In this document: piece after piece, positions 27,812 through 37,742 of the stretch
How the letters are laid out: each line of letters starts with the position of its first letter
How positions within the stretch are numbered: the stretch's first letter is position 1
DNA from: Pedobacter mucosus
GTDB lineage: Bacteria > Bacteroidota > Bacteroidia > Sphingobacteriales > Sphingobacteriaceae
Assembly (NCBI RefSeq): GCF_022200785.1
Contig: NZ_CP087585.1
Coordinates: 4,278,001-4,342,000 of the forward strand
Length of the DNA stretch: 64,000 bases
Direction of reading: 5' to 3'
Made by a program: the position numbers and the translations under genes
Notes under the pieces: generated by a model
What the model was told of the DNA's origin: nothing
What the model saw: the letters and a program-made list of their open reading frames with translations, nothing else
Databases searched by the model: none

Positions 27812-27889
27812 TTTAACCACGAAGGCACAAAGATCACAAAGTTAAGTACATGTTTTTCTCTATTGTAACTTAGTGTTCTTGGTGGTAAA
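27812..27889. repeat. MITE-like inverted repeat between proB and proA
   Basis: The left arm begins TTTAACCACGAAGGCACAAAG near 27812. The right arm, ending near 27889, reads on the minus strand TTTACCACCAAGAACACTAAG. The arms are imperfect complements and enclose a short AT-rich loop. Elements of the form ACCACGAAGGCACAAAG recur between genes in many bacterial genomes. Whether it affects proA expression is unknown. Confidence 0.6.
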
Positions 27890-27901
27890 AGAAGAAATAG
27901 A

Positions 27902-29149
27902 ATGGATTACAAACAACACTTCGAGAAAGCAAAACAGGCAAGCCGCACCATAATTAGCCTAAGCAAAGAGTTAACAAATTCAGTTTTAACCGATTTGGCT
28001 GAAGCACTGATTCTGCATACAAACAACATTCTTTTAGAAAATAAAAAAGATTTGGCAAAAATGCCTGAAGTTGATCCCAAATATGACAGACTAAAATTAA
28101 CTGAACAGCGTATTATGGATATTGCCAACGATATAAAGAATGTTGCTAGTTTGTCAAGTCCGTTGGGTGAAATACTTTCTGATAAAATACTTGAAAACGA
28201 GCTCCATATTCAAAAGTTACGGGTTCCACTTGGTGTTGTAGGCGTAATTTATGAAGCTCGTCCGAATGTTACTGCCGATGTATTTTCGCTTTGTTTTAAA
28301 ACAGGAAATGTTGCAGTCTTAAAAGGAGGAAGCGACGCTGAATTTTCAAATTTAGCCATTGCAAAAGTAATCCAATCTGTTTTAGAAAAGCATCAAATAA
28401 ATCCCAATGTAATGATATTATTGCCTGCAGAACGAGCGGCAACCGAGGCTTTATTAAATGCAAGAGGCTTTGTAGATGTGCTGATTCCTAGAGGAAGCCA
28501 ATCTTTAATCAATTATGTTCGAGAAAACAGTAAAATTCCGGTAATTGAAACTGGGGCAGGTATTGTCCATACTTATTTTGATGAATCTGGAGATTTAGAA
28601 AAGGGAAAAGCAATTATTTTTAATGCAAAAACCAGAAGAGTTAGCGTTTGTAATTCTTTAGATTGTGTGTTGATTAATCAAAATCGTTTAAATGATTTGC
28701 CTGCACTTTTATCACCTTTGGCTGATGGAAAAGTTGAAATTTTTGCTGATGAACGAAGCTTTGAAATCTTAAAATCTTCCTATCCGATGGAGCTTTTAAA
28801 TCATGCTACCGAAGAACATTTCGGAACAGAATTTTTGTCGCTCAAAATGGCAGTAAAAGTTGTAAAAGATTTAGATGCGGCTTTGGATCACATTGCAAAT
28901 TATAGCTCTAAACATAGTGAAGCGATAATATCTGAAAATGCACTAAACATTACGAAATTTTTAAATGACGTAGATGCGGCTGCCGTTTATGCAAATGCCT
29001 CTACAGGTTTTACCGATGGTGCACAATTTGGTTTGGGCGCCGAAATTGGAATTAGTACCCAAAAACTTCATGCCCGTGGCCCAATGGGATTAGAGGAATT
29101 AACAAGTTATAAATGGGTTGTGCAGGGAAATGGGCAAGTAAGGAAATAG
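27902..29149 (+). CDS. proA: Gamma-glutamyl phosphate reductase
   Basis: 415 aa, aldehyde-dehydrogenase fold. The catalytic Cys is C250 in VSVCNSLDC. YEARPNVTADVF, VLKGGSDAE and FGLGAEIGISTQKLHARGPMGLE are the ProA signatures. It reduces gamma-glutamyl phosphate to the semialdehyde, which cyclises on the way to proline. It acts as a channelling pair with ProB, encoded upstream. Confidence 0.96.
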   Translation: MDYKQHFEKAKQASRTIISLSKELTNSVLTDLAEALILHTNNILLENKKDLAKMPEVDPKYDRLKLTEQRIMDIANDIKNVASLSSPLGEILSDKILENELHIQKLRVPLGVVGVIYEARPNVTADVFSLCFKTGNVAVLKGGSDAEFSNLAIAKVIQSVLEKHQINPNVMILLPAERAATEALLNARGFVDVLIPRGSQSLINYVRENSKIPVIETGAGIVHTYFDESGDLEKGKAIIFNAKTRRVSVCNSLDCVLINQNRLNDLPALLSPLADGKVEIFADERSFEILKSSYPMELLNHATEEHFGTEFLSLKMAVKVVKDLDAALDHIANYSSKHSEAIISENALNITKFLNDVDAAAVYANASTGFTDGAQFGLGAEIGISTQKLHARGPMGLEELTSYKWVVQGNGQVRK

Positions 29150-29247
29150 ATTAAGAGGAAATGGGAAATAGATATGTAGCCGTTAAAGATATTAGATCGA
29201 CATATTTCTATGCTCGATTACAGGCAAGCACTATACGAACAGTGGGT

Positions 29248-29360
29248 TTTGCGTTAGGCATTGGAAGGGTTTAGTGCCGATTTTTATCGGTACCGGAGCA
29301 AAGCGAAGCCCTGAAAAGCCCGACCCAAAGCCGATTTTTCATCGGCTTTGGGTAACGCCA
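29248..29360. repeat. Intergenic element with a perfect 12-bp stem-loop
   Basis: GCGTTAGGC at the left and GGTAACGCC at the right bracket the element. CCCAAAGCCGAT (29324-29335) and ATCGGCTTTGGG (29341-29352) form a perfect 12-bp stem with a 5-nt loop. A second CCGATTTTTATCGG stem sits at 29278-29291. It carries no T-run, so it is not a classical terminator. It shares its stem core with the units at 23.6, 23.9 and 58.1 kb. Confidence 0.65.
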
Positions 29361-29401
29361 TAATTATTAATGTATTCGATATAAACAACTACAAAAATAG
29401 A

Positions 29402-30784
29402 TTATAATTCAAATTCTTCGCCCCTTTCGGGAATAGAAACATTAAATCCATCTTCCTGCAAAGCTGTAGATAAACTATGCAAACTTTTCTCCTCGCCATG
29501 CACTAGAAATACCTTTTTAGGAGTACCTGTTTGTTTCACTGTTCTTACTAAATCATCATGATCGCCATGGCCGCTTAATAAATCGGTCTGACGGATAGTA
29601 GCATAAACCATCATTTCGCGATCTTTAATCCGCACAATCGGATCGCCCCGTAGCAGTTTATTGCCAAGTGTACCTTTTGCGCAATAACCAATAAATAAAA
29701 TGGTACAATAATAGTTTTGAATATTATAATAAAGATGATCCTGGATTCGTCCTCCTTCAAGCATCCCTGCGGAAGAAATAATAATGCAAGGCTCGAAATA
29801 ATTAGAAACATCCTTACTTTCTTTCATGGTTTGAACGTAGGCCAAATGTTCAAATTCAAATTCATCACCCTTGGTTTTATAAAAATCTTTTGCTTCCTGA
29901 TTGACCAAATTATGGTGTTTACGGTAAACTTCCGTTGCTTGGATAGCCATTGGACTATCAACAAAAATCTGTACTGGCGGTAATAATTTTTTAGTAAAAA
30001 TTTGATTTAAAGCAAAAACAAGCGATTGGGTTCTTCCAATGCTAAAAGCTGGAATAATTAAGCGGCCAGGCGTTTTTATACAAGCCTCTTCGATTTCCTT
30101 TACCAATATTTCTTCAAGTGTTTGATCTTTAGTGTGGTAACGCCCGCCATAAGTGGATTCGCTTACCAGAAAATCAACTTCGGGCAAAGGTTCTGGCTTA
30201 ACTAAAACTGGATAATGTTCCCTTCCAATATCCCCTGTAAAAGCAATCTTTTTCTCTTCTCCGTTATCATTTACAGTTAAAACAACGGCTGCAGCACCTA
30301 ATAAATGACCAACTGGAATGAAAGTTAAACTGATATCACCATTAATTCTAAATGATTTATTAAAGGCAATCGTAACAAAACGATCAATGGTATCCATTAC
30401 ATGTTTATGCAGATACAAAGGTTTAGGGCCACTGAAATTGCCTCTTTTTGTTCTGGGTTTTCTACTGGCTTTCCTTAAAAAAAGTTCAACAGAGTCGAAT
30501 AATAATATGGTTGCTAAATCTGCAGTTGGCGATGTGCAAAGTATTTGTCCGGTAAAACCAAAACGCACTAACGTTGGCAAATTGCCAGAATGATCTATGT
30601 GTGCATGAGTTAAAATTACTAAATTTATGCTTGTAGGATCAAAAGGAAATTCCTGATTTTCTTCTTGATAAGTATCTTTCTCATAATCTAATCCGCAATC
30701 AATCAGTATCTTATAATTGCCAACTTCAAGCAGGTGCATACTCCCTGTTACCTGTTGCGCAGCGCCCCAAAACGTTAACTTCAT
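29402..30784 (-). CDS. Beta-CASP metallo-beta-lactamase family hydrolase
   Basis: 460 aa. The metallo-beta-lactamase motif is THAHIDHSG (H60, H62, D64, H65). The beta-CASP domain follows, with SSAGMLEGGRIQDHL and the C-terminal LVHGEEKSL. This is the RNA-specificity-domain branch (bacterial CPSF73-like), which usually degrades or processes RNA. It is transcribed alone; its stop falls just beyond the repeat that follows proA. Confidence 0.9.
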   Translation of the reverse strand: MKLTFWGAAQQVTGSMHLLEVGNYKILIDCGLDYEKDTYQEENQEFPFDPTSINLVILTHAHIDHSGNLPTLVRFGFTGQILCTSPTADLATILLFDSVELFLRKASRKPRTKRGNFSGPKPLYLHKHVMDTIDRFVTIAFNKSFRINGDISLTFIPVGHLLGAAAVVLTVNDNGEEKKIAFTGDIGREHYPVLVKPEPLPEVDFLVSESTYGGRYHTKDQTLEEILVKEIEEACIKTPGRLIIPAFSIGRTQSLVFALNQIFTKKLLPPVQIFVDSPMAIQATEVYRKHHNLVNQEAKDFYKTKGDEFEFEHLAYVQTMKESKDVSNYFEPCIIISSAGMLEGGRIQDHLYYNIQNYYCTILFIGYCAKGTLGNKLLRGDPIVRIKDREMMVYATIRQTDLLSGHGDHDDLVRTVKQTGTPKKVFLVHGEEKSLHSLSTALQEDGFNVSIPERGEEFEL

Positions 30785-31164
30785 CTTTAAATTTAAAAGT
30801 AAATATTGTAATGCTTATCACGATAAAAATATATTCAAGTGGTGGAAAAGCAAAATTATATTAATCATGTAAAGTAATATAATCAGGTCAGCTTTTAAAC
30901 AAAAAGAAGTAATTTTTTAATTATGAAAAGCATTTGCTATAGTTTTTAGGTTATGAAGGTTACGGCTTCCATTTTTGTGTTAAAAATGGCATGGTATTCT
31001 AATTGAGTTTAAATGGCATTTTTGCTGCTTCTATTTGCAGTTGTAACGCGTAAATACTAATTTTAAAAATATGTAATTTCCATCAATGTTGAAGGAAATT
31101 ATAAAATTAAGTCTCCTAGTTTAAGTCGACAAAAAGATTCTATATCTTTGTAAAAAATATAATT
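30785..31164. other. 380-nt intergenic region
   Basis: This lies between the divergent beta-CASP gene and the small acidic-protein gene. It contains no ORF that I can support. A TATCTTTG -7 box for the rightward gene is at 31143-31150, 15 nt before its ATG. A small inverted pair, CCATTTTTG/AAAAATGG, lies near 30970-30990. I see nothing else. Confidence 0.5.
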
Positions 31165-31413
31165 ATGCAAGAGCCATTTGACATAGAAGTAGGAAAAATA
31201 ACTTATTCAGTTTTTCCTGAAGGAAATGATATGTACACTATTTTTAAAAATGGCAAAGAACATATTCAGATTCAAAAAGATACTTCATCCATTTGGTTAA
31301 AACTTGATTATAAAACTGAACTTCCAATTTTTGAAGAAGACGAAGAAGTAAATGCCATCGGAATTGCCATTTCGAATTATATTCCAACTGAAGATGAGGA
31401 TGAAGAGGAATAG
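31165..31413 (+). CDS. Small acidic conserved hypothetical protein
   Basis: 82 aa. The start follows a good -7 box at 31143-31150. The body is beta-rich (GKITYSVFPEGNDMYTIFKNGKEHIQIQ) and the C-terminus is strongly acidic (PTEDEDEEE). There is no signal peptide or motif of known function. It is convergent with the comM-like gene (7-nt gap). Confidence 0.65.
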   Translation: MQEPFDIEVGKITYSVFPEGNDMYTIFKNGKEHIQIQKDTSSIWLKLDYKTELPIFEEDEEVNAIGIAISNYIPTEDEDEEE

Positions 31414-31420
31414 AATTTTT

Positions 31421-32959
31421 CTATCCTGCCCATCCGTCTCTATCTAAACTACGATAGTTGATCGATTCAGCAAGATGTTCTACTTCCACGTTTTCACTTT
31501 CGGCTAAATCTGCAATTGTGCGGGCAACTTTTAAAATTCTATCGTAGGCACGGGCTGATAAACCCAATCTTTCCATAGCGGTTTTTAGTAATGCTGTTCC
31601 TGCATCGCTTATTTGACAAACTTTACGGACCATTTTCGGACTCATTTGCGCATTGTAATGCAAATCTGGTTGATTCGCGAAACGAATATCCTGAATTTCT
31701 CTTGCTTTAATTACTCTTGCCCTTATCTGCTCGCTTTTTTCAGCTTCGCGGGTTGAAGCCAGTTCCGAAAAGTTGACTGGCGTAACTTCAACATGTAAAT
31801 CAATTCGATCTAAAAGCGGTCCTGATATTTTACTGAGGTACTTCTGAACCACTCCAGGAGCACAAACACATTCTTTTTCTGGATGATTATAAAACCCACA
31901 AGGACAAGGATTCATAGACGCTACCAACATAAAACTTGCAGGATATTCAACTGAAAATCTTGCTCTTGCAATTGCTACTTTCCTATCTTCGAGCGGTTGG
32001 CGCATCACTTCCAAAACTGATCGTTTAAATTCTGGCAGCTCATCTAGAAATAAAACGCCATTATGTGCTAAAGAAATTTCGCCAGGTTGCGGATTCATTC
32101 CGCCGCCTACTAAGGCAACGTCTGAAATGGTATGGTGAGGAGAACGATATGGGCGAACGGTCATGAGTGCATCGGCTGCAGAAAGTTTGCCAGCAACCGA
32201 ATGGATTTTGGTTGTTTCAAGCGCCTCGTACAAATTTAAGGGTGGAAGAATTGTAGGTAATCGCTTTGCAAGCATGGTTTTACCAGCACCTGGCGGACCA
32301 ATTAAGATTACATTATGACCTCCTGCAGCAGCAATTTCTAGCGCTCTTTTAATATTTTCTTGTCCTTTTACGTCCGAGAAATCATGCTCATAATTTCCAA
32401 TATTTTTTAAAAATTCTTCTTTTGTATTCACTTTTGTTGCTTCCAATGTTTCCGATTTATTAAAAAATCGGATTACCTGAACTAAGTTTTCTACACCATA
32501 AGCGGTTAAGCCATCCACAATTGCCGCCTCACGAACATTTTGTTTTGGTAAAATAAAACCTTTAAATCCATCTTCCTGAGCTTGAATAGCGATTGGCAAG
32601 GCACCTTTAATAGGCTGAATATTTCCATCCAGACAAAGCTCACCCATTATAAAATAATTTTCCAAATCTTTGCTTGGAATTTGTCCGGATGCAGCCAGAA
32701 TTCCAATCGCAATTGGAAGATCGTAAGCGGAACCTTCTTTTCGGATATCTGCTGGCGCAAGATTAACAACTATTTTTTGCCTCGGCATTCTAAATCCGGC
32801 AACGTGAATGGCGCTTTCTACCCTTTGCAAGCTTTCTTTCACTGCATTATCTGGCAAACCAACCATGAAGTATTTATTGCCGCCACTAATATTCACTTCA
32901 ATAGAAATAGTAAGTGCATTTACGCCAAAAACGGCGCTTCCATATGTTTTTACAAGCAT
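31421..32959 (-). CDS. YifB/ComM-family Mg-chelatase-like AAA+ ATPase
   Basis: 512 aa. An N-terminal ChlI domain (1-180; GVNALTISIEVNISGG) is followed by an AAA+ core with Walker A GPPGAGKT near 220 and Walker B VLFLDELPEF, then CPCGFYNHPEKECVC, a Cys-rich loop of the family, and the C-terminal Mg-chelatase domain (LSARAYDRILKVARTIADL). ComM drives branch migration during natural transformation in other bacteria; the role here is inferred from the family. Confidence 0.93.
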   Translation of the reverse strand: MLVKTYGSAVFGVNALTISIEVNISGGNKYFMVGLPDNAVKESLQRVESAIHVAGFRMPRQKIVVNLAPADIRKEGSAYDLPIAIGILAASGQIPSKDLENYFIMGELCLDGNIQPIKGALPIAIQAQEDGFKGFILPKQNVREAAIVDGLTAYGVENLVQVIRFFNKSETLEATKVNTKEEFLKNIGNYEHDFSDVKGQENIKRALEIAAAGGHNVILIGPPGAGKTMLAKRLPTILPPLNLYEALETTKIHSVAGKLSAADALMTVRPYRSPHHTISDVALVGGGMNPQPGEISLAHNGVLFLDELPEFKRSVLEVMRQPLEDRKVAIARARFSVEYPASFMLVASMNPCPCGFYNHPEKECVCAPGVVQKYLSKISGPLLDRIDLHVEVTPVNFSELASTREAEKSEQIRARVIKAREIQDIRFANQPDLHYNAQMSPKMVRKVCQISDAGTALLKTAMERLGLSARAYDRILKVARTIADLAESENVEVEHLAESINYRSLDRDGWAG

Positions 32960-33078
32960 TAAAAATCCTTTTTAGAAATAAAAGGGATGTAATTTATTCA
33001 GGGATGAATAGTTGGTTATAATAATATATGTTAAAAAAAGATCTATTAAAGGTTAAGTGCTAAAACTTTTTAGTCGAA

Positions 33079-33945
33079 TTAAAAGCATTCAACTTCCCAA
33101 AAACGTTGCCATTTTTCTCCAGCTAAAAGTTTATTTATACCTTCTTTTCTAGTTAAATCTTGATCGCTATCAATGCCATCGGCCACGCCACACCAAGGCT
33201 CTAAGCAAACGAAGGGTGCATCAGTGGCTGCCCAAATTCCAAAGAAAGGGAAATCTTCAAAATGGAAATGTAAGCCAAAATCGTTCTTAGTATTTTGTAG
33301 ACTGATACAATTGCTTTGCATCGTTTTAAATACTAATGCATCATTGTAAAAAAGTTTATGTTTTAGGTTTAATTTATGTCCGCCAAGTTCTAAATTTTCT
33401 GTTTCATTGGTAACCAAGCCATCAGCTAATTTCCAATATGTTAATTTTTCATCTACATTGAAAGCAAGATAATAGTCTTCATAAACGGTATTTGGAGTTT
33501 CAGGAACAGCAAAAGCAGGATGCGCACCTAATGAAAAAAGTAAATCTTTCGATCCTGTATTGATTACTTCATAGGTTAAATTTAGTTTTCTTTCTGTTAA
33601 TTTATACCTAAGCTTTAGCTCAAAATAAAATGGGTAAACTTTAAGTGTTTCAGCGTTTTGCGTTAAGGTGAAAACAGCTTCTGTATCACTAATTTTTTCT
33701 AATCCAAAAACATGGTCTCTTGCAAATCCATGACGAGGCAAAGTATAAGATTTACCATCGTAATTATAAGTGTCGTTTTTAAGCGAGCCAACTATTGGGA
33801 AAAGAACCGGACTATATTTTGGCCAAAATTTCGGGTCGCCATTCCATAGGTATTCGATTTTGGTTTCCTTACTGAACAAACTTTGAACTTCGGCACCTTT
33901 TGCCGCCAAACTTACCTTTATATAATCGTTTTCTAAATTTACCAT
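33079..33945 (-). CDS. Aldose 1-epimerase family protein
   Basis: About 288 aa from the ATG at 33945. The longer 326-codon reading would extend across the promoter and start of the divergent gene at 34010 and adds a non-conserved leader. Galactose-mutarotase-like beta-sandwich motifs: EYLWNGDPKFWPKYSPVLFPIVG, PRHGFARD (catalytic His) and LGAHPAFAVP (second His). LEPWCGVADGID near the end is the usual catalytic Glu region. It interconverts sugar anomers; the substrate is not determined. Confidence 0.9.
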   Translation of the reverse strand: MVNLENDYIKVSLAAKGAEVQSLFSKETKIEYLWNGDPKFWPKYSPVLFPIVGSLKNDTYNYDGKSYTLPRHGFARDHVFGLEKISDTEAVFTLTQNAETLKVYPFYFELKLRYKLTERKLNLTYEVINTGSKDLLFSLGAHPAFAVPETPNTVYEDYYLAFNVDEKLTYWKLADGLVTNETENLELGGHKLNLKHKLFYNDALVFKTMQSNCISLQNTKNDFGLHFHFEDFPFFGIWAATDAPFVCLEPWCGVADGIDSDQDLTRKEGINKLLAGEKWQRFWEVECF

Positions 33946-33996
33946 TGTATTATTAAAAGTAGTAAATAAGCTGCGGTTTAGAAAAATCTTTTTTAC

Positions 33997-34004
33997 TAAA
34001 TTTG
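33997..34004 (+). promoter_or_regulatory. -7 box of the 34010 gene
   Basis: TAAATTTG matches TAnnTTTG and ends 5 nt before the ATG at 34010; again an almost leaderless message. Confidence 0.5.
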
Positions 34005-34009
34005 AATAT

Positions 34010-34336
34010 ATGGCAATCGATTTAAGTAAATTAACCAATGCAAAAGTAAAAGCTGCCATTGTTGCACTCCAAAGCGGTGATGGAAAAATCTGGTTTACCC
34101 TTTTTACAAGTGATGTGACTTTTTACGACGATGAGAATCAGGTTCAGTTCAATAATTATTTCAAAAAAACATTAGGTCATGAGCGCTTCATCTGCATTGA
34201 TAAAGTAGAAAACAATGGTTTGCATGTATTCGGGGATTTTCATTCTGATCAATGGGGAGATTTTAAAATTTGTTTTAAATTTCAGTTAGATAAAAACGGA
34301 AAAATCAACCGATTGGATATTGGACAGGGGAGTTAA
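34010..34336 (+). CDS. Conserved hypothetical protein, 108 aa
   Basis: A small soluble alpha/beta protein: an N-terminal helix (SKLTNAKVKAAIVALQSGDGK), then strands ending in FKICFKFQLDKNGKINRLDIGQGS. The ending is like the last strand of NTF2-like/SnoaL proteins, but a firm call is not possible. It is divergent from the epimerase gene and stands before a long gene-free region. Confidence 0.6.
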   Translation: MAIDLSKLTNAKVKAAIVALQSGDGKIWFTLFTSDVTFYDDENQVQFNNYFKKTLGHERFICIDKVENNGLHVFGDFHSDQWGDFKICFKFQLDKNGKINRLDIGQGS

Positions 34337-35109
34337 TGAAGATTAATTGATATGAAACGTTTTTGCTTCGCGATTTTTAAAGAGGACTATTTAACAAATA
34401 ATTTTTATCTTATTTGGAAGTTTTACATTAATATATTCTTCTTAAAGAAAACGCAAGATTGTTCCGCTTTGTCCGGTCGATCAAATTGGAAACAATCTAT
34501 TGTATACTAACTGAGAGCTAATTTTATATCACAAAGTAAATATCTATTGTTTAGCGAAATCGATTTAAATTGAATGAAAAGGTATTAAATACGCGTTTTT
34601 AGTTGTCTCTTCCGTATTACCTTATCTCTTAATTCGACTAATCTTTGACGAAGTTATTTTAGTTTAGGTTTGAGATTCATTGAGGGTGCGTTTATATTTG
34701 AGTGGTTTGGTTTTCAAAGATAAAAAGACAATGGCTGCTTTCTTTACGGGAAACCGTAAAGGAAACTTTTAATAAAAATGGAAGTTTATATTATTCCGAA
34801 ATTTTTATATTAAGCGATTAAATATTCGTTTTAGAAACGCTTAAAAAATGTTTATCGAAAACTGCTAAATGTAGTATTCAGCAAAAAACTATGTTGCGGA
34901 GGAATGCCACCATCAAGAATATTTGAATAGGGTACGAAGAATTGACAGAGCTTGTCAAAGCAAAAGGAAAAGTAGAGGATTTTGCTATTTAAATGGTATA
35001 TCGTTTGGAAAAACGGTATAAATTAGATTGCAAACAACAAATATTGCCACATGAAATATGTGACAATAAAATATTTTATTAACTGAAATTTTTAGGTCTT
35101 TTAAATAAA
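34337..35109. other. 773-nt gene-poor region with hairpin and gene remnant
   Basis: No intact gene. A stem-loop CTTTACGG-GAAA-CCGTAAAG lies at 34742-34761. A probable decayed coding segment occupies 34875-34992 (see separate entry). The remainder is AT-rich and featureless by eye. Confidence 0.5.
34875..34992 (+). pseudogene. Possible decayed gene fragment with one frameshift
   Basis: Reading 34875-34929 gives YSAKNYVAEECHHQEYLNR. After a shift of one base, 34933-34992 gives YEELTELVKAKGKVEDFAI and a stop. Both parts look like protein, rich in Glu, Lys and Leu with few rare residues, and they join sensibly. There is no start codon in the usual place and a stop lies upstream in frame. I do not recognise the family. 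It could also be chance. Confidence 0.3.
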
Positions 35110-35493
35110 CTAATCAGCAGATGTTTCCTTTATTTCCGCATCAGTTTCTGACACTGCAACGGGCTGTTTTAAAGAAGTTATTTTTAATATGTATGCTTTT
35201 CCTAAACTCATTTTAAAATGATTATCAACCAAAAGCTCTTTAATTTTAGGGCTTGTCATCAGCACTTCAAACAAATCTCTGGCTACAGGAGAACCTGAAA
35301 TATTATTTTTCACTTTTGAATTTGCAATCTCCAAACTAAAAGTATAATCAGCTTTTTTCCGGTTTCCTAAAGTATCCAAGTCTGATTTTGTAAGATTAAT
35401 TACTTGGTCTTCGCTTAATGCTTTCTTTAATTGTATAGCGAAAACTGGAAGATATCTTTTCCAAAGTGGGTAATATAAATTAATTTGTGTCAT
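35110..35493 (-). CDS. Conserved hypothetical protein, 127 aa
   Basis: A soluble protein with an ATG start (MTQINLYYPLWKRYLPVFAI). It has a helical N-terminal half and a C-terminal Lys/Ser/Glu tail (SETDAEIKETSAD). The recurring LKKALSEDQVINLTK segment suggests a helical regulatory fold, but I see no known motif. It is isolated between two long intergenic regions. Confidence 0.6.
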   Translation of the reverse strand: MTQINLYYPLWKRYLPVFAIQLKKALSEDQVINLTKSDLDTLGNRKKADYTFSLEIANSKVKNNISGSPVARDLFEVLMTSPKIKELLVDNHFKMSLGKAYILKITSLKQPVAVSETDAEIKETSAD

Positions 35494-35909
35494 ATATTTT
35501 ATTGAAGCAAAGGGGTAAACTGATTAATTAAAAAAACCTAAGTTCACCTTATATTAGCTACGAAGATGTGAACTAATTATTGTTTTAATCTATTTTAATA
35601 TTTAATAAATTTAAAAATTAAAATAAATCCACACAAGAATAAATATATATTACTGTATTTAAGCTAGTTAATACGCTTATAGCCAATTAATTTTTATTTC
35701 TTGAATTGTTAAGCGTTAGATGAAATTAATCATTTCTTCAGCTTTTTTGCAGCAAAAGAAGTTGACATAAATTTTAATTAATGCGCCAGTAATTTATTTA
35801 GCGCAAACTATGTGAAGGTTATACTCGGATCAAATAATTTCCTTAAATCTTCTCTTCTTAACTTTGAAACTAAATTGGTATTTTTGCCGCTCAATTTAGA
35901 TTACATAAT
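35494..35909. other. 416-nt intergenic region upstream of aspS
   Basis: AT-rich. Two candidate -7 boxes for aspS are TAACTTTG at 35859-35866 and TATTTTTG at 35879-35886; the latter is 24 nt before the ATG. No ORF is supported and I see no T-box (not expected in Bacteroidota). Confidence 0.5.
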
Positions 35910-37655
35910 ATGTTAAGAACAGTAACTTGCGGTGCATTAAGTCTTCAAAATTTAGGCGAAGATGTAACTCTGTGTGGTTGGGTACAAAAATCAAGAGATT
36001 TAGGAGGAATGACTTTTATAGACATTCGTGATCGTTATGGCATTACTCAATTGGTTTTTAACATGGACGATAATCGTGAGCTTTGTGAAAAAGCTCGAAC
36101 TTTAGGTCGCGAATTTGTAATTAAAGCCGTTGGCAAAGTTGTAGAGCGAAGTAACAAAAATCCTAAGCTGTCAACCGGCGATGTAGAAATAAAAATTACT
36201 GCATTAGAAGTTTTAAATCCAGCAAAACTTCCTCCATTTATGATTGAGGATGAAACAGATGGCGGCGACGAATTACGTATGAAATACCGTTATTTGGATT
36301 TACGTCGTAATCCAGTTAGAAATAATTTGGTTTTACGCCACAAAATGGCTCAATCGGTTCGCCGTTATTTAGATGCTTTAGATTTTATCGAAGTTGAAAC
36401 CCCGGTTTTAATAAAATCTACACCAGAAGGTGCAAGAGATTTCGTAGTACCAAGCAGAATGAATGGCGGTGAGTTTTATGCTTTGCCTCAATCTCCACAA
36501 ACTTTTAAACAGTTGTTAATGGTTTCTGGCTTCGACCGCTATTTCCAGATTGTAAAATGTTTTAGAGATGAAGATTTAAGAGCCGATCGTCAACCTGAAT
36601 TTACGCAGATTGATTGCGAAATGTCTTTCATCGAACAAGAAGATATATTAGTAACGTTTGAAGGTTTAATAAGAACTCTATTTAAAGAAGTTCGTAATTA
36701 CGATTTGCCAGAAGTTCCACGGATGCAATATGCTGACGCGATGCGCTGGTATGGATCTGATAAACCAGATACCCGTTTCGATATGAAATTTATCGAAGTA
36801 AACGATCTTGTAAAAGGTAAAAATTTCCCTGTTTTTGATAACGCGGAACTAGTTATTGCTATAAACGCAAAGGGTTGTGCTCACTATACCAGGAAACAAT
36901 TAGATGAATTAACCGATTTTATTAAGCGTCCACAAATTGGCGCCACAGGTTTAATTTATTTACGCCATAATGAAGATGGTTCTTTAAAATCATCAGTTGA
37001 TAAATTTTACAACGAAGAAGAATTGGCGAAGTGGTCTATAACTTGTAAAACCGAACCTGGCGATTTAGTGCTAATTATGGCTGGCGGGACTGATAAAGTG
37101 CGTAAGCAACTTAGCGAATTGCGTTTAGAAATGGGAAATCGGTTAGGCTTAAGAGATAAAAATAAATTTTCTGCGCTTTGGGTTTTAGATTTTCCACTTT
37201 TAGAATGGGATGAAGAAACGGAACGCTATCATGCCATGCATCATCCATTTACTTCACCTAAACCAGAAGATATTGCAATGTTGGATACTGACCCGAAAAA
37301 TGTTAGGGCCAATGCTTATGATATGGTTGTTAATGGAACTGAAATTGGTGGAGGATCAATTCGTATTCATGACAGAACTTTACAAGCCTTAATGTTTAAG
37401 CATTTAGGTTTTACCACAGAAGAAGCTCAAAAACAATTTGGTTTTTTAATGGATGCCTTTGAATTTGGAGCGCCGCCACATGGTGGAATCGCTTTTGGAT
37501 TCGATCGTTTAACTTCAATTTTTGCAGGTTTAGATTCTATCCGTGATGTGATTGCTTTCCCTAAGAACAATTCTGGCAGAGATGTTATGATCGATAGTCC
37601 TAGTACTATTGATGAAAAACAATTGAAAGAGTTGAAAATTAAAACTGATCTTTAA
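35910..37655 (+). CDS. aspS: Aspartyl-tRNA synthetase
   Basis: 581 aa class II synthetase, normal bacterial length. It has an N-terminal OB fold ([23 protein letters not shown]), motif 2 ([18 protein letters not shown]) and the GAD insertion domain of bacterial AspRS around 290-420. Motif 3 is [10 protein letters not shown] near 540. It charges tRNA-Asp. It is monocistronic with a perfect terminator behind it. Confidence 0.97.
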   Translation: MLRTVTCGALSLQNLGEDVTLCGWVQKSRDLGGMTFIDIRDRYGITQLVFNMDDNRELCEKARTLGREFVIKAVGKVVERSNKNPKLSTGDVEIKITALEVLNPAKLPPFMIEDETDGGDELRMKYRYLDLRRNPVRNNLVLRHKMAQSVRRYLDALDFIEVETPVLIKSTPEGARDFVVPSRMNGGEFYALPQSPQTFKQLLMVSGFDRYFQIVKCFRDEDLRADRQPEFTQIDCEMSFIEQEDILVTFEGLIRTLFKEVRNYDLPEVPRMQYADAMRWYGSDKPDTRFDMKFIEVNDLVKGKNFPVFDNAELVIAINAKGCAHYTRKQLDELTDFIKRPQIGATGLIYLRHNEDGSLKSSVDKFYNEEELAKWSITCKTEPGDLVLIMAGGTDKVRKQLSELRLEMGNRLGLRDKNKFSALWVLDFPLLEWDEETERYHAMHHPFTSPKPEDIAMLDTDPKNVRANAYDMVVNGTEIGGGSIRIHDRTLQALMFKHLGFTTEEAQKQFGFLMDAFEFGAPPHGGIAFGFDRLTSIFAGLDSIRDVIAFPKNNSGRDVMIDSPSTIDEKQLKELKIKTDL

Positions 37656-37704
37656 GCAGTTAGCTTATAACTTTTGTTGATACAAAAGCAGCCAACTATA
37701 TTAA

Positions 37705-37741
37705 TAAAAAAAGCTCCTGAAATACATCAGGAGCTTTTTTT
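37705..37741. terminator. Bidirectional terminator after aspS
   Basis: Perfect stem AAAAAAGCTCCTGA/TCAGGAGCTTTTTT with a 6-nt loop. It ends aspS and the convergent 37743 operon. Confidence 0.92.
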
Positions 37742-37742
37742 A

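Noticed and set aside
34742..34761. Stem CTTTACGG-GAAA-CCGTAAAG as a terminator
   Set aside because: No T-run follows and no gene ends close by; it may be a chance hairpin.
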